Part shown: piece after piece, positions 8,293 to 15,654 of the stretch
Layout: each line of letters begins with the position of its first letter
Position numbering within the stretch: position 1 is the first letter of the stretch
Origin: Rikenellaceae bacterium
GTDB taxonomy: Bacteria; Bacteroidota; Bacteroidia; Bacteroidales; Rikenellaceae
NCBI GenBank assembly: GCA_015060065.1
Contig: SUZF01000005.1
Coordinates: 1-64,000, forward strand
Direction: 5' to 3'
DNA length: 64,000 nucleotides
Position numbers and translations under genes: made by a program
The notes under the pieces: model-generated
The model's input: the letters and a program-made list of their open reading frames with translations, nothing else
What the model was told of the DNA's origin: nothing
Databases searched by the model: none

Positions 8293-9189
8293 ATGAAACA
8301 GTATCTCGACCTGCTGCGCAGAATCAAGAACGAGGGGGTAACGAAGAGTGACCGTACCGGTACGGGTACGAAGAGCGTGTTCGGACATCAGATGCGCTTC
8401 GATTTGAGCGAGGGATTTCCTCTGCTCACGACCAAGAAGGTCTTTTTGAAGGGTGTGATTCACGAACTTCTGTGGTTCCTTTCGGGCGATACAAATATCA
8501 AGTATCTGGTCGAAAACGGGGTGCATATTTGGGATAATGATGCATATCGCTACTATAACGAACTCTGCATCAAGCATGGCGTTCTGCCCGTGAGCCGTGA
8601 GGATTTTCTCGCTGCGGCAGGTGTCAAGTCGCCTATCGAGGGGTATCGTTTTGGCGATTTGAATCACGTTTATGGCTACCAATGGCGTCATTGGGATAAG
8701 CCGGACGGAGAGTCGTTTGTGGATCAGATTGCGCAGGTTGTCGAGACCATCAAGCGGAATCCCGACTCGCGTCGAATGATTGTTTCGGCTTGGAATGTGG
8801 CGGAGGTTGAGAATATGGCTCTGCCACCGTGTCACGTGCTGTTTCAATTCTATGTGGCAGATGGTCGCCTCTCGTGCCAACTCTATCAGCGCAGTGCCGA
8901 TACGTTCCTCGGTGTGCCGTTCAATATTGCTTCGTATGCACTGCTGACGATGATGATTGCGCAGGTGTGCGGTTTGAAGGCGGGCGAATTTGTCCATACG
9001 TTGGGCGATACCCACCTCTATCTTAACCACTTGGAGCAGGTCGATGAGCAACTCTCGCGTGAGCCTCGCGCATTGCCGACAATGCGACTCAATCCCGACG
9101 TGAAGTCGGTGTTTGACTTCCGCTATGAGGATTTCACGCTCGAAGGTTACGACCCGCATCCTACGATTAAGGCTCCGATGTCGTTCTAA
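8293..9189 (+). CDS. thyA: Thymidylate synthase
   Basis: Methylates dUMP to dTMP using 5,10-methylenetetrahydrofolate, which is oxidised to dihydrofolate. Catalytic Cys is C180 in [12 protein letters not shown]; the phosphate-binding [17 protein letters not shown] and the N-terminal [13 protein letters not shown] segments are intact. At 298 residues it is longer than the 264-residue E. coli enzyme, the extra being an insertion around residues 85-115. It is followed by folA, which recycles its dihydrofolate. Confidence 0.96.
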   Translation: MKQYLDLLRRIKNEGVTKSDRTGTGTKSVFGHQMRFDLSEGFPLLTTKKVFLKGVIHELLWFLSGDTNIKYLVENGVHIWDNDAYRYYNELCIKHGVLPVSREDFLAAAGVKSPIEGYRFGDLNHVYGYQWRHWDKPDGESFVDQIAQVVETIKRNPDSRRMIVSAWNVAEVENMALPPCHVLFQFYVADGRLSCQLYQRSADTFLGVPFNIASYALLTMMIAQVCGLKAGEFVHTLGDTHLYLNHLEQVDEQLSREPRALPTMRLNPDVKSVFDFRYEDFTLEGYDPHPTIKAPMSF

Positions 9190-9212
9190 TTTTTTTTTGA
9201 GAAGTAGGGGAT

Positions 9213-9689
9213 ATGGTAAGTGTTATCGTTGCCGTTGCCGAGAATGGCGTTATTGGAGATAAGAACTCGTTGTTGTGGCATATCTCGGAGGATTTGCGCA
9301 ACTTTAAGAGGGTCACTTCGGGGCATCCGGTAGTTATGGGGCGCAAGACTTTCGAGTCGCTCGGTCGTCCGCTACCCAATCGCACGAATGTAGTCATCAC
9401 ACGTCAGGATATCGACATCGAGGGGTGCGAGGTGGTACATTCGCTCGACGAGGCGCTCGCTATGTTTGCAGCCGATGAGGAGGTCTTTGTTATCGGAGGT
9501 GCGCAGATATATCGTGAGGCAATGCCGCGTGCCGACCGCTTCTACCTTACCCGCGTGCATCACGCATACGAGGGCGATACATCATTCCCGGAGTGGAACG
9601 AGGCGGAGTGGCACCTGACCGAGAGCGAACACTTCGAGCGAGGCGAGAAGTACGAATATCCATTTACCTTCGAGGTTTATAATAGATAG
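9213..9689 (+). CDS. folA: Dihydrofolate reductase
   Basis: Reduces dihydrofolate to tetrahydrofolate with NADPH. The 158-residue protein has the folate/NADPH pocket motifs VAENGVIGDKNSLLWHISEDL (catalytic acidic residue in SEDL), GHPVVMGRKTFESLGRPLPNR and FVIGGAQIYREAM. It sits 23 bp after thyA as the last gene of the operon. No T-rich terminator follows directly; repeats begin within 40 bp. Confidence 0.95.
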   Translation: MVSVIVAVAENGVIGDKNSLLWHISEDLRNFKRVTSGHPVVMGRKTFESLGRPLPNRTNVVITRQDIDIEGCEVVHSLDEALAMFAADEEVFVIGGAQIYREAMPRADRFYLTRVHHAYEGDTSFPEWNEAEWHLTESEHFERGEKYEYPFTFEVYNR

Positions 9690-9730
9690 TCTGCAAGCAG
9701 CCTCTCCCCATTGCTTCGTTCGTCGGTTCA

Positions 9731-9792
9731 CAATTCACAATTATCAATTATCAATTATCAATTATCAATTATCAATTGTCAATTATCAATTA
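9731..9792. repeat. 7-bp tandem array (caattat)
   Basis: Eight contiguous heptamer units (caattat, with caattca and caattgt variants) plus a partial ninth, downstream of folA. Similar arrays occur at seven other intergenic sites in this window. Confidence 0.9.
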
Positions 9793-9892
9793 ATCCCCCT
9801 TTGGGGTCTTTTCCTCCTCGCGGCTCGGCATAGTGCAAACAAGTTTGCCCTCTGCGCTCGCTCCGCAGCGTCGGTTATCAATTATCAATTAT
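9793..9892. repeat. Small hairpins and a second short heptamer array
   Basis: The stretch holds a CCCC-TTT-GGGG hairpin, the 14-bp hairpin GCAAACAAGTTTGC (9835-9848; identical copy at 15233-15246), and two more heptamer units (9875-9892). No coding sequence is visible. Confidence 0.7.
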
Positions 9893-9932
9893 ATTCTAGG
9901 TATTTATACGGTTGTCCGAAATTATTGATATG

Positions 9933-9967
9933 AGTAACTTTGCACAGCAAGCAAAGTTACTTTTTTT
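9933..9967 (+). promoter_or_regulatory. Promoter-embedded palindrome at start of Hdr-like operon
   Basis: An 11-bp perfect inverted repeat (9933-9943 and 9951-9961, 7-nt loop) runs into seven T, and the ATG follows immediately at 9968. The left arm contains the -7 box TAACTTTG (9935-9942), with TTG at 9912-9914 twenty bp upstream as a possible -33 element. It has the form of an intrinsic terminator but sits over a promoter and its start site. It could be an operator, an attenuator-like element, or the folA terminator overlapped by a promoter. Confidence 0.65.
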
Positions 9968-10666
9968 ATGCCTAAATATTTTGATATGCTTATGGAGGAT
10001 GTGCGCCTGCGCGAAGGGTTGAAGGCGTGTATGAACTGCGGTGTTTGTACGGGCGTATGTCCTGCTGCCGAGTTCTATAACTACGACCCACGCCAGATTG
10101 TCAGCATTGTCCAAACCCGTGATGATGAGGCCATTGAGGAACTGCTACGTAGCGACACCATCTGGTTTTGTGGCGAGTGCATGTCTTGCCGCCCGCGCTG
10201 CCCAAGAGGAAATACTCCGGGCTATGTGATTCAGGCTCTGCGTACATTGTCGCAAAAGACGGGACTCTTTGTCGAGAGCGAGAAGGGTCGCCAGCAACTC
10301 GCTCTGAAACGTACCGTGGGCGATAATATTCTCCAAACGGGCTACTGTCTGGTACCTCGTCGTATCCGCCCCGAACTACATCCGGAGCAAGGTACTGTCT
10401 GGCGTTGGATTTTCGATAACCACGAGGATATATATACCCGCTTTTCGCCTGCCTACAACCGCTCCGGTGCGGGTGCTTTGCGACGTATGGACGAGGGCGC
10501 ACTCGAAGAGTTGCGTCGCATCTTCGATGTGAGTGGCGGTACCGAGATGTTCGAGACTATTGAGCGACACTCCGACCGCAAGGCTCGCGAGATGGGTTAT
10601 GATGGGGCAACTGACGAATATATGATGCGCACATTTACCGAAAATTCGGGATACGAACACGAATAA
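9968..10666 (+). CDS. HdrC-like dicluster ferredoxin subunit (first copy)
   Basis: Electron-carrier subunit related to heterodisulfide reductase HdrC/QmoC. The 232-residue protein binds two [4Fe-4S] clusters: CxxCxxCxxxCP at C21, C24, C27, C31 and again at C68, C71, C74, C78, each with the following Pro. The remaining 150 residues are a charged extension without further cysteines and without membrane segments, so the protein is cytosolic. It opens a five-gene operon and would relay electrons to the HdrB-like protein encoded 9 bp downstream. There is no clear Shine-Dalgarno; the ATG follows a T7 run. Confidence 0.85.
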   Translation: MPKYFDMLMEDVRLREGLKACMNCGVCTGVCPAAEFYNYDPRQIVSIVQTRDDEAIEELLRSDTIWFCGECMSCRPRCPRGNTPGYVIQALRTLSQKTGLFVESEKGRQQLALKRTVGDNILQTGYCLVPRRIRPELHPEQGTVWRWIFDNHEDIYTRFSPAYNRSGAGALRRMDEGALEELRRIFDVSGGTEMFETIERHSDRKAREMGYDGATDEYMMRTFTENSGYEHE

Positions 10667-10675
10667 CCGAGGATT

Positions 10676-11761
10676 ATGAGAGCAAAGAGTTGGTCGGACT
10701 ACCAGAAGGCTATTGCCGACGATAAATATTATTATGCACGCAGTTGCATCCGTCAAAACTTCTTTCCCGGTAGCGAGAAGGCGTTTTTGGATATACTGCA
10801 ACACGACTTGGGAAAAGATATCTTCGATGACCCGGCACACTCGTCATGTACGGGTATCGGCTACCACTCGGACGTGGTGCCGCTCGAAACGATTATGACC
10901 GTTGTGGCGCGTCAGTTTGCGCTGATGAGCGAGGCTGGGTACGAGAATTTCGTTACCTCGTGCATCACGTCGTTTGGAATCTATACCGAGATTCTCTCGA
11001 CGTGGGAGGAGTTTCCCGAAACCGAAGAGCGCACACGCGAAAACCTCTTCAAGGCTACGGGGCGCGAGTTTGCAAAGCCCAAATCGCTGGCGCATACGTC
11101 GGATGTGATATTCCATTTCAGAGAGGAGATTGCGGCACGAGCAAAACGCAAGTTGGTCGATTCGATGACTGGCGAGCCGTTGAAGGTTGTTGAGCATATC
11201 GGATGTCATTATGCCAAGATTTTCCCCAAGTCGGGTATCGGCGGCTCGGAGTTCCCGTATGTGCTGGCAGGAATGATTGAGTCGTGGGGTGGCGAGTGTG
11301 TCGATTATCCGGAACGCCGACACTGCTGCGGATTCGGCTTCCGCAACTATCTGGTGCAGGCAAATCGAGGCTATTCGGTGGCAAATTCACAGAAGAAGTT
11401 GGAGAGTATGGCTCCGTACCATCCCGACTTTATCGTTGCCAACTGTCCGGGATGCTCGATGTTCCTCGACAAGTGGCAATATACGATTGCCGAGATGAAT
11501 GGCAGAACATACGGAGCCAACGGCTATGGAATCCCGGTGCTGACCTACGAGGAGATGGCCGGTCTGGTGTTGGGGTATGACCCTTGGGAATTGGGTATGC
11601 AGATGCACCAAGTCGATGTAGAGCCACTGCTCGATAGGCTTGGTGTGGAGTACGACCCTTCGACCAAATATCTGGGTGGTAACGGAAAATATATTGGAAA
11701 ACCTGCTACGGCAGTGGTAAACTGCCCGTCGCAGGACTTTATCTACGATATCAAATTGTAA
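10676..11761 (+). CDS. HdrB-like CCG-domain subunit with degenerate N-terminal motif
   Basis: Related to HdrB, whose CCG domains hold noncubane [4Fe-4S] clusters that cleave disulfides. The C-terminal motif is complete: C177, C217-C218 (HCCGFG) and C257/C260 (NCPGC). The N-terminal motif is degraded to C24, SSC58TG where CC is expected, and C96ITS where CxxC is expected, so probably only one catalytic cluster forms. Length 361 residues, longer than methanogen HdrB (about 300). Its stop overlaps the ATG of the HdrA-like gene by 1 nt. The substrate is unknown; CoM-S-S-CoB itself is not expected in this organism. Confidence 0.85.
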   Translation: MRAKSWSDYQKAIADDKYYYARSCIRQNFFPGSEKAFLDILQHDLGKDIFDDPAHSSCTGIGYHSDVVPLETIMTVVARQFALMSEAGYENFVTSCITSFGIYTEILSTWEEFPETEERTRENLFKATGREFAKPKSLAHTSDVIFHFREEIAARAKRKLVDSMTGEPLKVVEHIGCHYAKIFPKSGIGGSEFPYVLAGMIESWGGECVDYPERRHCCGFGFRNYLVQANRGYSVANSQKKLESMAPYHPDFIVANCPGCSMFLDKWQYTIAEMNGRTYGANGYGIPVLTYEEMAGLVLGYDPWELGMQMHQVDVEPLLDRLGVEYDPSTKYLGGNGKYIGKPATAVVNCPSQDFIYDIKL

Positions 11762-12762
11762 TGGAACGAGTTATAGTAATTGGAGGCGGTATTGCCGGAA
11801 TGAAATCGGCCCTCGACCTGCGCAAGCGAGGGTTCGAGGTTACGCTGCTCGAAAAGAGCCGACATCTGGGCGGTAAGGTGCGTAAGTGGCACTGCCTCTT
11901 TCCGACATTTACGGCTGCCTCGGAGGTGTTGGGAAGACTGAAAGCCGAGATTGCCGATAGCGATATCGATGTGCGCCTCGAAGCCGAGGTCGTATCATTC
12001 GATAATCGATGCGTAACCCTCGCTTCGGGCGAGCGGTTGGAGTGCAGAGCGGTGGTGCTTGCTACGGGCTTTACGCTCTTCGATGCGCGTATCAAGGAGG
12101 AGTACGGCTACGGCATCTACGATAATGTGATAACCTCTGCCGACCTCGAAGATATGTTCCGTAGGGGAAGTGTTGAGTTGCGTAACGGAGAGCGACCTCG
12201 CCGAGTGGCTTTTCTGCACTGTGTCGGCTCGCGCGACGAAAAGGTGTGCCAGCGTCACTGCTCAAAGGTCTGCTGTGTGACGGGCGTGAAGCAGGCTATG
12301 GAGATGAAGAGACTCTTCCCGGAGGCGGATGTCTTCAACTTCTATATGGATATACGTATGTTTGGACCGGGATATGAGGAGATGTATCGCGAGGCGCAGT
12401 TGGCGCATAATATACACTTCGTGCGTGGTCGAATCTCGGAGGCAAGTCCCACGATTGATGGTCGTCTGCAAATCAAGGCGGAGGATACGCTGACAGGTCG
12501 CCCGTTGAAGATGAGTGTCGATATGTTGGTGCTGCTGGTGGGTATGCGCGCAAATGACGATAACGCTCACTTGGCAGAGCAGGCAGGTGTGCCACTTGCG
12601 CCCAACGGATTTTTTGCGCCGAAGGATATGTTTGCCGGCAATGTGCGCTCTCCGCGTGAGGGTATCTTCTATGCCGGCACCATCACGGCACCCAAGAGCA
12701 TTGGCGAGGTGCTGAATGAAGGCTCGGCAGTTGCCGATGCCGTAACCGAATATTTGAGTTAG
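11761..12762 (+). CDS. HdrA/QmoA-like FAD subunit
   Basis: Flavoprotein of 333 residues. The N-terminal FAD-binding motif VIGGGIAGMKSALDLRKRG is followed near residues 160-182 by the HdrA/QmoA signature HCVGSRDEKVCQRHCSKVCC, then MFGPGYEEMYREA and a C-terminal YAGTITAPKSIGE flavin-binding segment. It is much shorter than bifurcating HdrA (about 650 residues): it lacks the inserted ferredoxin domains and is closer to QmoA. It probably carries electrons between the HdrC/B module and a soluble donor. Whether it can bifurcate electrons is uncertain. Confidence 0.85.
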   Translation: MERVIVIGGGIAGMKSALDLRKRGFEVTLLEKSRHLGGKVRKWHCLFPTFTAASEVLGRLKAEIADSDIDVRLEAEVVSFDNRCVTLASGERLECRAVVLATGFTLFDARIKEEYGYGIYDNVITSADLEDMFRRGSVELRNGERPRRVAFLHCVGSRDEKVCQRHCSKVCCVTGVKQAMEMKRLFPEADVFNFYMDIRMFGPGYEEMYREAQLAHNIHFVRGRISEASPTIDGRLQIKAEDTLTGRPLKMSVDMLVLLVGMRANDDNAHLAEQAGVPLAPNGFFAPKDMFAGNVRSPREGIFYAGTITAPKSIGEVLNEGSAVADAVTEYLS

Positions 12763-12770
12763 ATAGGATT

Positions 12771-13106
12771 ATGGCAGAGATAAATTGGGGATTTGCAATC
12801 AGCCGTCCGCGCGTTATAGATGTGGACCGTAACAACCTGCGCAAGAGTGACGAGATACTGCTCGAAATGCCGGAGTTGCAGAGTTGTATAGGTTGCGGAG
12901 CCTGCACGGCAAGTTGTACGGCAGGAAATCTCACGCAGTTCAACTTCCGCAAGGTGCATACTTTGGTGCGTCGTGGCGAGTATCAGGGCGCATACGAGGA
13001 GATGAACAAGTGTATGCTCTGCGGAAAGTGCCGTCTTCTCTGCCCACGTGGCATCAATACACGTGGTGTGGTGATGCTTATCAAACGTAAATTGGGAGAT
13101 TTCTGA
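12771..13106 (+). CDS. HdrC-like dicluster ferredoxin subunit (second copy, short)
   Basis: A 111-residue protein with two [4Fe-4S] motifs, SCIGCGACTASCTAG (four Cys; the residue after the last is Thr, not Pro) and KCMLCGKCRLLCPRG. It resembles the HdrC core without the extension of the first copy. It lies between the HdrA-like gene (8-bp gap) and the membrane HdrE/D-like gene (2-bp gap), which suggests it links the flavoprotein to the membrane subunit. Confidence 0.85.
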   Translation: MAEINWGFAISRPRVIDVDRNNLRKSDEILLEMPELQSCIGCGACTASCTAGNLTQFNFRKVHTLVRRGEYQGAYEEMNKCMLCGKCRLLCPRGINTRGVVMLIKRKLGDF

Positions 13107-13108
13107 TT

Positions 13109-14890
13109 ATGACATTCTTTGCTCCATTCTGCATACCATTTATTATCGGTACGGTGTCGTTGTTCATTACGATTGTGGCGAAGTGGGCATCGTGGATATA
13201 CTACCTGCCACGTGCCGACCGCAAACTGCTACTGCACGGACTCTTCTCGGTGCAGACAGTGAAAGGCGTGGGCGAGGTTGTGTGCGAGTGCCTGCTGCAT
13301 CGTCGCATCTTCCGCGTGAATCCGCTGTTGGGATATATGCACATGAGTTTGGCGTTTGGCTGGTTTCTGCTTATCGCAGTGGGGTGGGTCGAGACGGTGG
13401 CATACCTCGGATTCGAACCAGTGCCGTTGCAGGGACACGTATTCTTCAAATATTTCTCTACGGGAATCGGGGAGCATAAGCCGGTGTTCGACTTTGTGAT
13501 GGATGCACTGTTGCTATTCGTGCTGTCGGGCGTGGCGTTGGCGTGGAGCAAACGCCTCTATTCGAAGGCTATGGGTATGCGTCGCACGACCAAACACTTC
13601 TTGGGCGATAGAGTGGCTCTGTCGGCTCTGTGGTTTATCTTTCCGGCACGATTGGTTGCCGAGAGCCTTACTTGTGCCGTGTATGGCGGTGGTGGATTCC
13701 TTACGGGTACGATTGGCGGATGGCTGGCTACGCACGTTAATCTCGATGTGTTGCAGGCTCTCTATGAGCCGTCATGGTGGTTCTATTCGTGCGCTTTGGG
13801 AGTCTTCTTTGTCGCTATGCCATTTTCGCGCTACCAGCATATCTTTACCGAGATTCCGCTTATCTTCCTGCGTCGCTATCGACTTCTTCCCCGCGAGAAG
13901 GCATCGACGCTCGACAAGTTCCAGATTCAGGCGTGCTCTCGTTGCGGAATATGCCTCGACCCCTGCCAACTGCAACAAGATTTAGGCATCAACGATGTGC
14001 AGTCGGTCTATTTTCTGCGCGATAGACGCTATAACCGCCTAAAACTTGCGGTGGCGAATAACTGCCTGATGTGCGGACGTTGTGAGGCTGTATGTCCCGT
14101 GGGTATTAACCTGAACGCCCTGCGCCAAAATTCGCGAGATACGATGCGTAATATTCCCGATGAGTCGCGCTATAAGTACTTCAAAGGTCTTGACCGCTCG
14201 ATTGGCGAGGGACGTGTCGGATACTTTGCGGGATGTATGACCCTGCTCACACCGCGTACCCTGCACTCTATGGAGCAGATATTCAAGGCTGTGGGCGAGG
14301 ATGTATGGTGGGCAGACCGCGATGGCGGAGTCTGCTGCGGACGTCCGCTGAAACTGTCGGGCGAGACCGACTCGGCAAAGAAGATGATGCGCTTCAACAA
14401 GGAGTTGTTTTACAAACACAATATCTCGACTCTTGTGACCTCTTGCCCGATATGCTTGCGTGTATTCCGTGATGAGTATGCACTGCGCGGTATCGAGGTG
14501 CTGCACCACTCGGAGTATATCGCTCGTTTGATGCGCGAGGGTCGTCTGCACCTGAATAAAGAAGGTGGACAATTTACCTATCATGACCCTTGCGAGTTGG
14601 GTCGCGGTTGCGGTATCTATGATGCTCCGCGCTCGGTAATCTCGGCTGTGGGCGACCTGCTCGAACCGAAACATACACGCGAAAATGCCTACTGCTGTGG
14701 AGGCTCACTTGCCAATACCGTAATCGGAGATGCTCAACAACTGCGCTTGGCGCAGTCGATGTCTGCGGAGTTCGAGGCTACGGGAGCCGATACGATAGTT
14801 ACCGCCTGCCCGCTGTGCAAGAAGAGCATCGCGCGAGGAACATCACTGCCTGTGAAGGATTTGTCGGAGATTGTTGCCGAGAGCCTTTGA
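13109..14890 (+). CDS. HdrE-HdrD-like membrane fusion protein
   Basis: 593 residues in three parts. Residues about 1-250 hold five or so membrane segments with several His (GYMHMSLAFGW, HVFFKYF, TTKHFLGD, YQHIFTE), suggesting a NarI/DsrM-type cytochrome b quinone site. A two-[4Fe-4S] ferredoxin domain follows (ACSRCGICLDPC; NCLMCGRCEAVCPVG). Two complete CCG domains end the protein: GYFAGC / GVCCGRP / SCPICLR and HDPCELG / AYCCGGS / ACPLCKK. Unlike the HdrB-like protein, both noncubane motifs are intact, so this is the likely catalytic subunit, equivalent to HdrDE in one chain. It closes the operon, and its TGA stop is also the first unit of a heptamer array. Confidence 0.85.
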   Translation: MTFFAPFCIPFIIGTVSLFITIVAKWASWIYYLPRADRKLLLHGLFSVQTVKGVGEVVCECLLHRRIFRVNPLLGYMHMSLAFGWFLLIAVGWVETVAYLGFEPVPLQGHVFFKYFSTGIGEHKPVFDFVMDALLLFVLSGVALAWSKRLYSKAMGMRRTTKHFLGDRVALSALWFIFPARLVAESLTCAVYGGGGFLTGTIGGWLATHVNLDVLQALYEPSWWFYSCALGVFFVAMPFSRYQHIFTEIPLIFLRRYRLLPREKASTLDKFQIQACSRCGICLDPCQLQQDLGINDVQSVYFLRDRRYNRLKLAVANNCLMCGRCEAVCPVGINLNALRQNSRDTMRNIPDESRYKYFKGLDRSIGEGRVGYFAGCMTLLTPRTLHSMEQIFKAVGEDVWWADRDGGVCCGRPLKLSGETDSAKKMMRFNKELFYKHNISTLVTSCPICLRVFRDEYALRGIEVLHHSEYIARLMREGRLHLNKEGGQFTYHDPCELGRGCGIYDAPRSVISAVGDLLEPKHTRENAYCCGGSLANTVIGDAQQLRLAQSMSAEFEATGADTIVTACPLCKKSIARGTSLPVKDLSEIVAESL

Positions 14891-14911
14891 TAATTGATAA
14901 TTGATAATTGA
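14888..14911. repeat. 7-bp tandem array (tgataat) overlapping a stop codon
   Basis: Three tgataat units and a partial one. The TGA of the preceding gene is the first three bases of the array. Confidence 0.9.
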
Positions 14912-14915
14912 GAAT

Positions 14916-14965
14916 GGGGAAATTAGGGAAATTAGGGAAATTAGGGAGTTTATGGAGTTTAGGGT
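14916..14965. repeat. G-rich array of about 9-bp period
   Basis: Units like aaattaggg repeat from 14916, degrading toward gagtttatg and gagtttaggg. This is the G-rich counterpart of the C-rich array at 263-306. Confidence 0.8.
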
Positions 14966-14999
14966 AAGTAATCCCCCCATCTAACTTATTTAACCCATC

Positions 15000-15075
15000 T
15001 TCCCCATAAGCAATCTTCGATTGCGCCCCCATATTCCCCATATTCCCCATAAGCGGTCGCAGACCGCGCCCCCAT
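15000..15075. repeat. Twin repeats with conserved flanks and covarying hairpin stems
   Basis: Two copies, 15000-15032 and 15043-15075, share ttccccataagc before and gcgcccccat after a hairpin. In copy 1 the stem is GCAATC/GATTGC with loop TTC (15010-15024); in copy 2 it is GCGGTC/GACCGC with loop GCA (15053-15067). The stems differ in sequence but both pair perfectly. Confidence 0.85.
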
Positions 15076-15167
15076 TCAGATTCTAATTGAGAGTGGGATT
15101 AACTTCGCTATGCTCTGCTGCCGCATCGCACCGCTCGTTTTCCCCTCACCTCGCCGGTGGGGCCCTA

Positions 15168-15313
15168 ACAAAGAACAAACGAAGCAAAAAGTTGATAAAT
15201 CAACTTATTTTGTTTTTCTCGTAGAGCCTTATGCAAACAAGTTTGCAACGACCCCACGAAAAAAACAAAAGGTGTCGAATCCTCGACACCTTTTTGCTTC
15301 GTTTGTTCTTTGT
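15168..15313. repeat. 146-bp cloverleaf-like palindromic element
   Basis: A perfect 23-bp inverted repeat (15168-15190 with 15291-15313) encloses three further stems: 15191-15204 (GTTGAT/ATCAAC, loop AA); 15208-15222 with 15256-15270 (15 bp, one mismatch), which itself contains GCAAACAAGTTTGC at 15233-15246; and 15271-15290 (GGTGTCGA/TCGACACC, loop ATCC). The second and third inner stems are directly adjacent to each other and to the outer right arm, so the whole can fold as a multi-way junction in RNA or extruded DNA. No coding sequence or transposase is visible. Confidence 0.8.
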
Positions 15314-15335
15314 GGAGAGAAGGGGATTCGAAGGT

Positions 15336-15388
15336 CGAGCCGCAGGCTCGTCCTCGCGAGGATACCAAATCAGCGTAGGCTGCAAGCC
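15336..15388. repeat. Back-to-back small hairpins with GCA loops
   Basis: CGAGCC-GCA-GGCTCG (15336-15350), the 12-bp palindrome TCCTCGCGAGGA (15351-15362) and GGCT-GCA-AGCC (15378-15388). Together with the hairpin at 15053-15067 they form a small set with the same GCA triloop. Confidence 0.75.
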
Positions 15389-15443
15389 GAGCAATAGACA
15401 CAATTCTATCCTCGCAACCCCTACTTTAAGTAAGCAATACCAC

Positions 15444-15535
15444 ACTCGCCACAAGATGCAGAGCGACCGCCCGTGGCGAGTTTTGTTTGGTGCTGTGGCG
15501 GGTGCTTGCACACATCCACAAGCACAAAACAAAAC
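15444..15535. repeat. Further inverted repeats beside the tRNA terminator
   Basis: ACTCGCCAC/GTGGCGAGT pairs 15444-15452 with 15473-15481. A long hairpin joins 15480-15494 with 15521-15535 (15 bp, one mismatch), with inner stems TGTGG/CCACA and GTGC/GCAC. The last arm abuts the tRNA-Val terminator. Confidence 0.75.
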
Positions 15536-15556
15536 AGACGACTTAAAAGTCGTCTG
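15535..15556 (-). terminator. Rho-independent terminator of tRNA-Asn/Val unit
   Basis: On the minus strand, CAGACGACTT and AAGTCGTCTG pair around a 2-nt gap and are followed by TTTTGTTTT. It lies 18 bp past the 3' end of tRNA-Val. Confidence 0.85.
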
Positions 15557-15574
15557 CTCTGCATCATATTTTTG

Positions 15575-15649
15575 TGGGAGCTGAGGGATTCGAACCCCCG
15601 ACCCTCTGCTTGTAAGGCAGATGCTCTGAACCAGCTGAGCTAAGCTCCC
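15575..15649 (-). tRNA. tRNA-Val (anticodon TAC)
   Basis: The reverse complement starts GGGAGCTTAGCTCAGCTGG. Acceptor GGGAGCT/AGCTCCC, anticodon stem TCTGC/GCAGA with loop CTTACAA, T arm GGGGG-TTCGAAT-CCCTC (one G-T pair), discriminator A. It is followed by a terminator and preceded by tRNA-Asn 5 bp upstream. Confidence 0.96.
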
Positions 15650-15654
15650 GAAAG

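Noticed and set aside
7504..9159. 551-codon open frame opposite lpxH and thyA
   Set aside because: It runs antisense to two well-conserved genes. The organism rarely uses TTA, CTA and TCA codons, which keeps the antisense frame free of stops; the translation has no domain.
9731..9792. CRISPR-like array
   Set aside because: Contiguous 7-bp units with no spacers and no cas genes.
9968..14890. Sulfate-reduction Qmo/Dsr complex
   Set aside because: HdrA and the membrane subunit resemble Qmo/Dsr parts, but no aprAB, sat or dsrAB gene is nearby and the subunit order differs.
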